A DNA stretch of 64,000 bases, taken from NCBI RefSeq assembly GCF_042650605.1, contig NZ_JBHSBN010000002.1, positions 124,001-188,000 of the forward strand. The letters are read 5' to 3'. The stretch's first letter is position 1, and each line of letters begins with the position of its first letter. The notes beneath the pieces are model-generated. The model worked only from the letters and a program-made list of their open reading frames with translations, searched no databases and was not told where the DNA came from. Origin of the DNA: Micromonospora_J zhanjiangensis (GTDB lineage: Bacteria; Actinomycetota; Actinomycetes; Mycobacteriales; Micromonosporaceae). Made by a program: the position numbers and the translations under genes. Below are positions 52,462 through 60,850 of the stretch, piece by piece.

Positions 52462-53082
52462 ATGCCCCGGGAACGCGCGAGTGCCCTGCTGGTGGACATG
52501 GACGGCGTACTGCGGCGGTGGGACCCGGAGGTGGTCGCCGCCGTCGAGCGCCGGTACGACCTGCCGGCCGGCGCCCTCTACGACACCGCGATGCGCTGGG
52601 CGTTGCTGCAACCGGCCATCACCGGTCAGATCACCCACGCCGACTGGATGGCGACCGTGGTGGACGCGCTGCGGGTGTCCGGGGTGGACGCCGACCGGGC
52701 CCGGGCCGCGGTCGACGAGTGGCAGCGCTACCGGGGCGAGGTGGACAAGGACGTGCTGACCCTGATCCGCCAGGTGCGGGCGGCCGGGATCCGGGTCGGC
52801 CTGGCCACCAACGCCACCGACGCGCTCGACGCCGACCTGGCCGACCTCGGGCTGGCCGGTGAGCTCGACGTGGTGGTCAACTCGTCGGTGCTCGGCGCGC
52901 ACAAGCCGACAAAGGAGTACTTCGTCGAGGCCTGCCGGCTGGTCGGTGCGCCGCCGAAGCGGACGCTGTTCGTCGACGACACCGACCGGGCGGTCAGCGG
53001 GGCCCGCGCGGCGGGGCTGCCGGCGTACCGGTGGGACGGGCCGGCCGGGTTGCCCTACCTGCGGGCCGCCCTGGCGGTGTGA
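52462..53082 (+). CDS. HAD-family hydrolase
   Basis: 206 residues. The four HAD motifs are visible: nucleophile Asp in LLVDMDGVL near residue 12, GLATNATD, the lysine in LGAHKPTKEYF, and the acidic pair in LFVDDTDRAV. It begins 6 bases after smc, so it is cotranscribed. Substrate unknown. Confidence 0.9.
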   Translation: MPRERASALLVDMDGVLRRWDPEVVAAVERRYDLPAGALYDTAMRWALLQPAITGQITHADWMATVVDALRVSGVDADRARAAVDEWQRYRGEVDKDVLTLIRQVRAAGIRVGLATNATDALDADLADLGLAGELDVVVNSSVLGAHKPTKEYFVEACRLVGAPPKRTLFVDDTDRAVSGARAAGLPAYRWDGPAGLPYLRAALAV

Positions 53083-53083
53083 C

Positions 53084-53108
53084 GCCGTCGGCTCCGCCCG
53101 CCGACGGC
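53084..53108. terminator. Convergent hairpin after the HAD gene
   Basis: 9-bp perfect arms GCCGTCGGC (53084-53092) and complement (53100-53108), loop TCCGCCC, between convergent genes. Confidence 0.6.
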
Positions 53109-53122
53109 CGGGGTGGGTTCGG

Positions 53123-53653
53123 TCAGTCGCCGGTGACGCCGTCGATGCGTTCGCGGATCAGGTCGGCGTGGCCGTTGTGCCGGGCGTACTCCTCGATCAT
53201 GTGGATGTAGGCCCAGCGCACGTTCCGGGTATGGCTGCCGCCGTCGGGGCGCCGTCGCACGAAGGTGTCGTCCAGCGACCTGCCGGCGACCGCCTCGCGG
53301 GCCGCCGCCACCTCCCGGTCGAAGGTGGCGAAGTCGGCCTCGGCGTCGGCGTCGGCGATGTCGTCCAGGTCACCGTCCGGACTGGCGTCCGTGTTGTAGA
53401 GGTCGTCGAGCTGCTCACCGGCGATCCGGATGCGGAACCACCAGCGTTCCACCTCGGTCATGTGCCGGACCAGGCCGAGCAGGGTCAGCTTGGACGGCTC
53501 GACGCTGGCGGTCTTGAGTTGCTCGGCGGTCAGGCCGGCGCACTTGAGCAGCAGGGTCTGCCGGTGGTAGTCGAGCCAGCCCTCGAGCATGGTGCGCTCG
53601 TCGCCGACGTACGGTTCGGTCTTCCGGTCCACGGCCGGTGCGGTCCACGTCAT
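53123..53653 (-). CDS. DinB/DUF664-family protein
   Basis: 176 residues, four-helix-bundle DinB family. The metal-binding histidines lie in LVRHMTEVERWWF and EYARHNGHADLIRE. Some members are mycothiol- or bacillithiol-dependent transferases; the present substrate is not known. ATG start. Confidence 0.88.
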   Translation of the reverse strand: MTWTAPAVDRKTEPYVGDERTMLEGWLDYHRQTLLLKCAGLTAEQLKTASVEPSKLTLLGLVRHMTEVERWWFRIRIAGEQLDDLYNTDASPDGDLDDIADADAEADFATFDREVAAAREAVAGRSLDDTFVRRRPDGGSHTRNVRWAYIHMIEEYARHNGHADLIRERIDGVTGD

Positions 53654-53744
53654 CCGGGCATTGTGCGGGTCGGCTGCGACAGGTGCGACGGCATTTCGGC
53701 GGGCCGGGCCGGTCTGTGCGTCGTCCCGTGACCGAAGTCACCGG

Positions 53745-54236
53745 TCAGGGGACGACGATCACCGGCCAGCGGCCGCAGCGGACCAGCCGGTTGGCGATCG
53801 AGCCGATCAGACGGTGCCCGGTGCCCTCGGACGAGCCGACCACCACCAGGTCGGCCCGCAGTTCGTCGGCGGCGGCGCGCAGCTCGCCGTACGGGTCGCC
53901 GCGCCGGGTCAGGAAGGTGATCGGCAGGGCCAGTTCCTCGGCGCCCCGGCGGCACTCCCGGCGCAGCTCGTCGGCGAGTTCGTCCTGGCAGCCCCGGACC
54001 GCGCCGGCGATCAGCCCGTCGCCCAGGATGTTCAGCGCCGACGGGGCGGCCACGTAGACCACCACCAGCCGGGACCGTTGCCGGCGGGCCAGTCCGGCCG
54101 CGTACGCGGCGGCCCGCAGCGAGGTGCGGGTGCCGTCCACCCCCACCAGCACCACCCGTGGGCCGTCCGTGCCGCGTTCGAACTCCGACCGGCGCTCGAC
54201 CGGACCGTACTGTCCGCTGTTCGTCTCCGTGCTCAC
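53745..54236 (-). CDS. Universal stress protein (UspA) family
   Basis: 163 residues with one Usp domain. RVVLVGVDGTRTSLRAAAYA opens the fold and VVVGSSEGTGHRLIGSIANR is the ATP-binding glycine motif. GTG start. It lies 36 bases after the efflux gene in the same direction, so readthrough is likely. Confidence 0.9.
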   Translation of the reverse strand: MSTETNSGQYGPVERRSEFERGTDGPRVVLVGVDGTRTSLRAAAYAAGLARRQRSRLVVVYVAAPSALNILGDGLIAGAVRGCQDELADELRRECRRGAEELALPITFLTRRGDPYGELRAAADELRADLVVVGSSEGTGHRLIGSIANRLVRCGRWPVIVVP

Positions 54237-54272
54237 CGCGCACCCGCCTCGGTTCGGCTCGGCCAGGTCAGC

Positions 54273-55985
54273 TCACCGGGTGTGCCGTCCGCCGGCCGGC
54301 GCCTCGTGCCGCCCGCCGTCGTCCCCGTGGTGTGCGGCGCGGCCGGGGGCCTCGTGCCGGGCACCGCCGTCGCCGACCTCCAGCACCACCGGCGCGGTGG
54401 CGGCGGCGGCCACCTCGGCGCCCCGCTCCACCTGGGCGGACAGCTCGTTGCCGCTCTGCTGGCGCAGCGGAACCTCCTTGATCAGCAGCACCATCAGGAT
54501 GGCGATCAGGCCGAACGGGGCGGCAGCCAGGAACACGTCGCCGGCGGCGTGCCCGTACGCGGTCTCCACCACCGCCCGGATCGGGGCGGGCAGCGTGTGC
54601 ACGTCGGGAATCCTGGTGCCGCCGCCGGAGGTGGCCGGGATGCCCAGCCTGGCCAATCCCTCGGCCAAGTAGTCCTTCACCTTGTGGCCGAGCAGGGCGC
54701 CCAGCGCGGAGACGCCGACCGCGCCGCCGAGGCTGCGGAAGAAGGCGACCACCGAGCTGGCGGCACCCAGCTCGTGCGGTCCGACGGTGTTCTGCACGGC
54801 GAGCACCAGGTTCTGCATGGTCATGCCCAGGCCCAGGCCGATCAGTGCCATGTAGCAGCTGAGCAGCCGGAAGTCGGTGTCGGCGCGCATCGTGCCCATC
54901 AGGCCGAAGCCGATGGTGAGCAGGATCGAACCGGCGACCAGGTAGCGCTTCCACCGGCCGGTACGGCTGATCAGCCGGCCGGTCACGGTCGACGAGACCA
55001 GCAGGCCGAGGATCATCGGCAGGGTCATCAGGCCGGACATCGTCGGGCTCTGCCCGCGGCTGATCTGGAAGTACTGGCCGAGGAACACCGACGCGCCGAA
55101 CATGGCCAGGCCGACCGCGATGCTGGCGAGCACGGACAGGGTGATGGTCCGGTTCCGGAACAGTCGCAGCGGGATGATCGGTTCGGCCGCCCGGGACTCG
55201 GCGCGGATGGCCAGCGCGCCGAGCAGCACCGCGCCGCCGACCAGCGCGGCGGTCTGCCAGGACAGCCAGGCGAAGTTGTTGCCGGCCAGCGAGACCCAGA
55301 TCAGCAGCGCCGAGACCGCGCCCGTGATCAGGGTGGCGCCCAGGTAGTCGATCTTGACTTTCCGGGTGACGACCGGCAGGTGCAGGGTCTTCTGCAGCAC
55401 CGCGATGGCCGCGATGGCGAACGGGATGCCGACGTAGAAGCACCACCGCCAGCCGAGCCAGGAGGTGTCCACGATCACGCCGCCGATCAGCGGGCCGCCG
55501 ATCGTGCCGACGGCCATCACGGCGCCGAGGTAGCCGCTGTACCGGCCGCGCTCGCGGGGCGAGATCATCGCGGCCATGATCACCTGGGCCAGCGCGGTGA
55601 GGCCGCCGGCCCCGACGCCCTGCACCACCCGGCAGGCGATCAGCTGGCCGGTGGACTGGGACAGGCCGGCCAGCACCGAACCCAGCATGAAGATCACCAA
55701 GGCCAGCTGCACCAGGATCTTCTTGCTGGTCAGGTCGGCGAGCTTGCCCCAGATCGGGGTGGTCGCGGTGGTGGCCAGCAGGGTCGCGGTGACCACCCAG
55801 GTGTACGCCGACTGGGTGCCCTTCAGGTCGGCCAGGATCCGGGGCAGGGCGTTGGCGACCACCGTCGAGGACAGGATCGCCACGAACATGCCCAGCAGCA
55901 GGCCGGAGAGGGACTCCAGCACCTGTCGGTGGGTCATCGCGGCGCCGGCCGGCGCCGCGGCCGGCCTGGTTACGCTCTGCGTCAT
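54273..55985 (-). CDS. DHA2-family (EmrB/QacA) drug:proton antiporter
   Basis: 570 residues with about 14 membrane helices. Motif A-like GKLADLTSKK and the motif C region GYLGAVMAVGTIGGPLIGG are present. The tail of about 50 residues is His/Gly/Asp-rich (GGARHEAPGRAAHHGDDGGR), which is unusual and might bind metal. It is divergent in control from, and downstream of, a MarR gene, so it is probably induced by its substrate. Confidence 0.9.
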   Translation of the reverse strand: MTQSVTRPAAAPAGAAMTHRQVLESLSGLLLGMFVAILSSTVVANALPRILADLKGTQSAYTWVVTATLLATTATTPIWGKLADLTSKKILVQLALVIFMLGSVLAGLSQSTGQLIACRVVQGVGAGGLTALAQVIMAAMISPRERGRYSGYLGAVMAVGTIGGPLIGGVIVDTSWLGWRWCFYVGIPFAIAAIAVLQKTLHLPVVTRKVKIDYLGATLITGAVSALLIWVSLAGNNFAWLSWQTAALVGGAVLLGALAIRAESRAAEPIIPLRLFRNRTITLSVLASIAVGLAMFGASVFLGQYFQISRGQSPTMSGLMTLPMILGLLVSSTVTGRLISRTGRWKRYLVAGSILLTIGFGLMGTMRADTDFRLLSCYMALIGLGLGMTMQNLVLAVQNTVGPHELGAASSVVAFFRSLGGAVGVSALGALLGHKVKDYLAEGLARLGIPATSGGGTRIPDVHTLPAPIRAVVETAYGHAAGDVFLAAAPFGLIAILMVLLIKEVPLRQQSGNELSAQVERGAEVAAAATAPVVLEVGDGGARHEAPGRAAHHGDDGGRHEAPAGGRHTR

Positions 55986-56045
55986 CTTTGATCCCCTGGC
56001 GGGTAGCCGTACCCCCGGTCGGACCCGCCACCCGCCGACCGGCTC

Positions 56046-56093
56046 GTTGCCTCGGGCAACCGTAATGCCATTTAGTTAGCCTGGGCAATTAAC
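56046..56093. promoter_or_regulatory. Palindromes between marR and the efflux gene
   Basis: GTTGCCTCGGGCAAC (56046-56060) is a perfect palindrome with a 3-base centre, and TTAGTTAGCCTGGGCAATTA (56072-56091, continuing to AAC) is a second, looser inverted repeat. They lie 60 to 110 bases before the efflux gene start and fit MarR operators. Confidence 0.55.
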
Positions 56094-56129
56094 GTGACCG
56101 GGCCGACCGTCGGGGGTGGCGGGTGCGGG

Positions 56130-56579
56130 TCAGGATTCGTTGAAGCGGTGCAGCAGGCGCGCGAAATCGGCCAGCTCACCCGACGGCCAGCTCTCCAGGG
56201 TCCGCCGCAGCTGACCCAGCCGGGCCGTCCGGGCCTCGTCGAACCGGCGCTGGCCCTCCGCGGTCAGCGCCAGCAGCGCGGCCCGCCCGTCGGCCGGATC
56301 GGGATCCCGCTGCACCAGGCCCAGCGTCTCCAGGCCGCGCAACTGCCGGCTCAGCGTGCCCTTACTGATGCCCAGCAGGGTGGACAGGTCGGTCAACCGG
56401 ATCGGACCGGACCGACGCAGCCAGAGCAACAGCCCGTACGCGCTGGCCTCCAGGTTGGGGTGCACCTCGCGGGCCATCTCCCAGGACACCGTCCGGAACC
56501 GGCGCAACAGCACGGTGAGCTCGTCCTCCACCGTCCGCAGGATGTCGGACCCGCCCCGCGCGGCCTCGTCGTCGGTCAC
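56130..56579 (-). CDS. MarR-family regulator
   Basis: 149 residues. The winged helix (LTDLSTLLGISKGTLSRQLR, then GLVQRDPDPADGRAALLALT) is typical of MarR. GTG start. It is the first gene of the leftward marR-efflux-usp cluster and probably represses the efflux gene through the palindromes in the gap. Confidence 0.92.
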   Translation of the reverse strand: MTDDEAARGGSDILRTVEDELTVLLRRFRTVSWEMAREVHPNLEASAYGLLLWLRRSGPIRLTDLSTLLGISKGTLSRQLRGLETLGLVQRDPDPADGRAALLALTAEGQRRFDEARTARLGQLRRTLESWPSGELADFARLLHRFNES

Positions 56580-56615
56580 CGGTACGAGAGTACGGTGACC
56601 CGACCACCCGGGTGG

Positions 56616-58334
56616 CTACCGGTCCTCGACCGTCCGTAACGGCAACGCGGCCACCGTCCGCAGCTCCCCGTCCCTGGTGGTGCCCTCGATCAGGACGTCG
56701 GCCCGCCCCCCGGCGTGCACCAGGGTGCTCACCGCGTTGCCGAAGTACGGACCGGCCACCTTGCGCCAGCGCACCGGCGGTCGGGGCAGCCCCGCCGAGC
56801 GGGCCAGCCCGGCCAACGCCCCGGCCGGGCCGCGCGCCCAGCCCAGCCGCATCAGCGGACGCATCGGCGCCGGCACCTGGTTGTGGATCGGCGAACAGGT
56901 GAGCTGGTGCACCGGCGTGGTCACCCCGTCGAGCCGGAACCGGGCCCGGGCCACGTACGAGTGGTGCACGTCCCCGGAGAGCACGCTGATCGTGGCGGGC
57001 GCCGGGTACGCCGGTCCGGCGCCGATCCGCTCGTCGGGTCCGGCGGGCCGGCCCGACCCGAGCCGGGCGAACAGCTCGGCGAGCGCCTCGAACGACCGCC
57101 GGAACGCGGCCCAGTGCTCCAGGTCCCAGGACCGGCGCAGCTTCTCCGACAGCGCCGCGACCCGCGGCCGGGACGACGCGGCCAGCCGTTCGTTCCACGA
57201 CTCCAGGTGGTGGATGCCGGGCGGCAGCAGCCAGGGTAGCGAGGCGCCCACCACCAGGTGTTCGTACCGGCCGTGCGCCCGGTCCAGGAACCAGCCCCAC
57301 TCGCCGGGTGGCAGCATCGCCCGGTGGGCCGGGTCGAGCACCCGGCTGCACCGGTTGTCCAGCATCACCAGCCGGGTCCGGCCCAGGTCCAGGGCGTACG
57401 ACCACTGGTACTGCGCCGCCCGCCACTTCTCGGTGTCGTGCGCCACGTCCGACTCGGTGTCCACCCGGGTGGCGAACTCGGTCAGCAGCGCGGTGGCGTC
57501 CTCGGCGGCGACCACCTTGGCGTACAGCGGGTCGGTGGCGATCTCGTCCGGGTGCAGGTTGCCCAGGTGCTGGTAGACCCAGTACGAGGCCAGGCCGCTG
57601 ACGATCCGCTCGGCCCACCACGGCTCCCGCCGGGCGTCCGCGCGCCAGGAGTCGGAGGTGTTCCAGTCGTCGATGATCTCGTGGTCGTCGAAGATCATTA
57701 CGCTCGGCACGGTCGAGAACAGCCAGCGCATCTCCGGGTCGCGCCAGGACTCCAGGTAGAGCTTGGTGTACTCGTCGTAGGTCACCACCTGGTCGGCCGG
57801 AGCGCTCTTCGGCCGCCGGCGGCGGCGCTTGAGCAGCCGGCGGACTCGCGGCGAGGTGACGTCCGCGTAGACCTGGTCGCCGAGCAGCACCAGCAGGTCC
57901 GGCCAGTCCGGTCCCGGCCCGTCGCCGGCCATCATCCGCCGGGCGTACGCGTCCAGCGCGTCCGGCGGCAGCTTCCGGGTGGAGGAGTGCTGGGTGGCCT
58001 CCCGGCAGGAGCCGAACACCAGCCGGACCGGCTGGTCCCGGTCGTCCGCCGCCCGGGTACGGATCACGCTGGGCGGCTGTCGTCCGTCCGGCAGTGGCCA
58101 CACCGGGTCGTCGTCCAGGTGGACCCGGTACTCCGTGGTCGAGTCCGGCGTCAGCCCGCGCACCACCACCAGCGCGTAGTGGTGCCCGTACGCGGTGAAG
58201 GTGCGCGACTGGCCGGCGGCCCCGCCGGACGTGCTCACCCGGACCGTGGCCGGCGCGCTGGTCTCCACCCAGATCGTCGCCCGGGTGTCCACCACCCGGC
58301 GCAGCAGGGGGCCGATCAGCAGTTCCGTCGTCAC
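56616..58334 (-). CDS. PhoD-like alkaline phosphatase/phosphodiesterase
   Basis: 572 residues from the GTG at 58334; a GTG at 58418 would add 28 residues. The metal-site motifs of the PhoD family are present: LVFGSCREA, LLGDQVYAD, MIFDDHEIIDDWN and LSGDVHHSYVA. It has no twin-arginine signal, so unlike classic PhoD it seems cytoplasmic. An N-terminal fibronectin-like region precedes the phosphatase domain. No PHO-box repeat is seen upstream. Confidence 0.85.
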   Translation of the reverse strand: MTTELLIGPLLRRVVDTRATIWVETSAPATVRVSTSGGAAGQSRTFTAYGHHYALVVVRGLTPDSTTEYRVHLDDDPVWPLPDGRQPPSVIRTRAADDRDQPVRLVFGSCREATQHSSTRKLPPDALDAYARRMMAGDGPGPDWPDLLVLLGDQVYADVTSPRVRRLLKRRRRRPKSAPADQVVTYDEYTKLYLESWRDPEMRWLFSTVPSVMIFDDHEIIDDWNTSDSWRADARREPWWAERIVSGLASYWVYQHLGNLHPDEIATDPLYAKVVAAEDATALLTEFATRVDTESDVAHDTEKWRAAQYQWSYALDLGRTRLVMLDNRCSRVLDPAHRAMLPPGEWGWFLDRAHGRYEHLVVGASLPWLLPPGIHHLESWNERLAASSRPRVAALSEKLRRSWDLEHWAAFRRSFEALAELFARLGSGRPAGPDERIGAGPAYPAPATISVLSGDVHHSYVARARFRLDGVTTPVHQLTCSPIHNQVPAPMRPLMRLGWARGPAGALAGLARSAGLPRPPVRWRKVAGPYFGNAVSTLVHAGGRADVLIEGTTRDGELRTVAALPLRTVEDR

Positions 58335-58544
58335 CGCGGCGACCAGCCGGGCGGGGACGGAACTCGGTCGTGCGTCATGATCGGGACCTCCGGTGCCGGG
58401 TGCGAGTCGATTCCGCACACCCGGAGGCCAGCCAGGCTACCGTGGCAGCCGACACGGTGCCGGACGCGGGCCGGGAGCGCGCCCGGGTGCCCACCTGGTG
58501 CGCCGGCTGGGAGCCCGCCGGGGGCATCTGTCAGGATTTCCCGC

Positions 58545-59735
58545 ATGACGGATTACCTCGTCCTCAGTCTGGTCCTGCTGGGTGTGCTGCTGCTCGGCGG
58601 CCTCGGCCTCGTCGTGCCCAAGCTGCGCCGCCGGTCGCTGCCGCCGGAGCCCGAGGTGGACGTGCGCACCGAGGAGGAGGTCGCCGGGCCGCCGGTGCGG
58701 GCGCCGGAGGCCGAACGGGCACCCACCGGCACGCTGCCGCCACCGGTGGTGGAGGAACCGTGGGTCGAGGCGCCCCCGGTGGAGCGGCCCGAGCCCACCG
58801 CGGGCCGGTTGGTCCGGCTGCGTAACCGGCTGTCCCGGTCGCAGAGCGTCTTCGGCAAGGGCCTGCTCGGCCTGCTCTCCCGGGACCGGTTGGACGAGGA
58901 CACCTGGGAGGAGATCGAGGACAGCCTGATCAGCGCCGACGTCGGGGTGGACGCCACCCGGGAGATCGTCGACCGGCTGCGCGAGCGGACCCGAGTGCTC
59001 GGCACCCGCGAGGTGACCGAGCTGCGCGACCTGCTCGCCGACGAGCTGGTCACCGCCCTGGACCCGACGCTGGACCGGTCGCTGAAGGCCGCCCGGCACG
59101 ACGGCGTACCCGGGGTCGTCCTGGTCGTCGGGGTCAACGGGGCCGGCAAGACCACCACCTGCGGCAAGATCGCCCGGGTGCTGGTGGCCGACGGCCGCAG
59201 CGTGCTGCTCGGCGCCGCGGACACGTTCCGGGCCGCCGCGGCCGACCAGCTGGAGACCTGGGGAGCGCGGGTGGGCGCCGAGACGGTCCGCGGGCCGGAG
59301 GCGGCCGACCCGGCCAGCGTGGCCTTCGACGCGGTCCGCCGGGGCATCGAGACCGAGGTGGACACGGTGCTGATCGACACCGCCGGCCGGCTGCAGAACA
59401 AGGTCGGCCTGATGGACGAGCTGGGCAAGGTGAAGCGGGTGGTGGAGAAGCACGGCCCGATCGACGAGACGCTGCTCATCCTGGACGCCACCACCGGACA
59501 GAACGGCCTGGAGCAGGCCCGGGTCTTCACCGAGGCGGTCAACGTCACCGGCGTCGCGTTGACCAAGCTCGACGGCACGGCGAAGGGTGGCATCGTGATC
59601 GCGGTGCAGCGCAAGCTCGGCATCCCGGTGAAGCTGGTCGGGCTGGGCGAGGGCAAGGACGACCTGGCGCCGTTCGAGCCGAGGCAGTTCGTCGACGCGC
59701 TGCTCGGCGCCGACCAGTTCGGCGCGGACGCGTAA
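58545..59735 (+). CDS. ftsY: Signal recognition particle receptor FtsY
   Basis: 396 residues. An N-terminal membrane helix (YLVLSLVLLGVLLLGGLGL) and an acidic, Pro-rich linker come before the NG domain, with GVNGAGKTTT, DTFRAAAADQL, DTAGR and TKLDGTAKGG. It docks SRP-ribosome complexes at the membrane. The ATG at 58545 is preceded by TCAGGAT, either a weak ribosome-binding site or a leaderless -10. Confidence 0.97.
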   Translation: MTDYLVLSLVLLGVLLLGGLGLVVPKLRRRSLPPEPEVDVRTEEEVAGPPVRAPEAERAPTGTLPPPVVEEPWVEAPPVERPEPTAGRLVRLRNRLSRSQSVFGKGLLGLLSRDRLDEDTWEEIEDSLISADVGVDATREIVDRLRERTRVLGTREVTELRDLLADELVTALDPTLDRSLKAARHDGVPGVVLVVGVNGAGKTTTCGKIARVLVADGRSVLLGAADTFRAAAADQLETWGARVGAETVRGPEAADPASVAFDAVRRGIETEVDTVLIDTAGRLQNKVGLMDELGKVKRVVEKHGPIDETLLILDATTGQNGLEQARVFTEAVNVTGVALTKLDGTAKGGIVIAVQRKLGIPVKLVGLGEGKDDLAPFEPRQFVDALLGADQFGADA

Positions 59736-59810
59736 CCTCGCTGTGACCGACATGCGGTTGGCACTCGGGGCGGGCCGTGATCGGTTCGCCGGGACCCGGG
59801 AGAGGCGCTC

Positions 59811-60599
59811 GTGACTTCGCAGGAGATCCCGCTGCACGGCGGCAACGTCAGCACGGTGGTCCGGGTCGGCGACACGGTCCGGCGCAACGTCGGCCCGTGG
59901 ACCCCCTCGGTGCACGCGCTGCTGCGCCACCTGGAGTACGTCGGCTTCACCGGTTCGCCCCGGGTGCTCGGCATGGACGAGCGCAACCGCGAGGTGCTCT
60001 CCTACCTGGAGGGGGAGTGCGGGGAGTACCCGCTCGCCCCGCACTGGGTCACCGACGATGCGTTGACCACGGTCGCCACCATGCTGCGGATGTTCCACGA
60101 CGCCCAGTACGGCTTCACCCCGCCACCGACCGCGGTGTGGCGCTCGTTCGGGCCGCCGCCGCCGGACACCGAGGTGATCTGCCACCACGACGCCGCGCCG
60201 CACAACGTCATCTGGCGGCCGGACGGCACCCTCGCCCTGATCGACTTCGACCTGGCCTCGCCGGGCGCCCGGATCTACGACGTGGCCTACGCCGCCTGGA
60301 CCTGGGTGCCGCTCTTCTCCGACCGGGACTCCTACACCCTGGGCTGGAAACGACCCGACCGGCCGCGCCGGCTGCGGCTGTTCGCCGACGCGTACGGGCT
60401 GATCCCGCGCGACCGGCACCGGCTGGTCCGGACCATCCGCAAGCGGATCGTCGACCACGTCGAGGGCATCCGCCGGATGGCCGCCGCTGGTGACCCGGCC
60501 TTCGTCCGGATCGTGCACAAGGGGCACCTCCGCCGGCCGATGCGGGACCTGCGGCTGCTCGACTACGAACGGCACGTGCTCGAGTACGCCCTGCGCTGA
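59811..60599 (+). CDS. Aminoglycoside/choline-kinase-like phosphotransferase
   Basis: 262 residues of the APH fold. The catalytic loop ICHHDAAPHNVIW and the metal motif ALIDFDLASPG are present. Many such proteins act on small metabolites and not on antibiotics, so resistance should not be assumed. GTG start 75 bases after ftsY. Confidence 0.85.
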   Translation: MTSQEIPLHGGNVSTVVRVGDTVRRNVGPWTPSVHALLRHLEYVGFTGSPRVLGMDERNREVLSYLEGECGEYPLAPHWVTDDALTTVATMLRMFHDAQYGFTPPPTAVWRSFGPPPPDTEVICHHDAAPHNVIWRPDGTLALIDFDLASPGARIYDVAYAAWTWVPLFSDRDSYTLGWKRPDRPRRLRLFADAYGLIPRDRHRLVRTIRKRIVDHVEGIRRMAAAGDPAFVRIVHKGHLRRPMRDLRLLDYERHVLEYALR

Positions 60600-60707
60600 G
60601 CGGCCCCGCCCGGCCCGGCGCCGGCGGCGGTCCGCGCGCCGGTCGGGGCCACCCGGGTCGGGGTCACAACGGGCCGGTCTCGTCCGCCGGACCGGCTTCA
60701 CATGTCC

Positions 60708-60756
60708 GAAACAATCCGTCACCCACCCGAAACGGGTTGGGAACCGTGCGCGAAAC
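60708..60756 (+). promoter_or_regulatory. Array of GlnR-like half-sites before amt
   Basis: GAAAC (60708-60712), GTCAC (60718-60722), GAAAC (60729-60733), GGAAC (60740-60744) and GAAAC (60752-60756) are spaced by 5, 6, 6 and 7 bases. This matches the alternating GTnAC/GAAAC pattern bound by actinobacterial GlnR upstream of amt-glnK-glnD, about 100 bases before the amt start. Activation under nitrogen limitation is inferred. Confidence 0.75.
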
Positions 60757-60850
60757 AGCCGGCCGGGAAGCTTTCCGACCAACCGGGTGCCGGGGCGGTG
60801 CTGCCCCTGGCGAACCGGATGGGAGGCAACTTCATATCGAGGAGGCCAGC

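Noticed and set aside
48499..52902. Very long open frame antisense to smc
   Set aside because: A normal effect of G+C-rich codon use; smc itself is unmistakable.
59811..60599. Antibiotic resistance by an aminoglycoside phosphotransferase
   Set aside because: The fold is shared by many metabolic kinases; nothing points to an antibiotic substrate.
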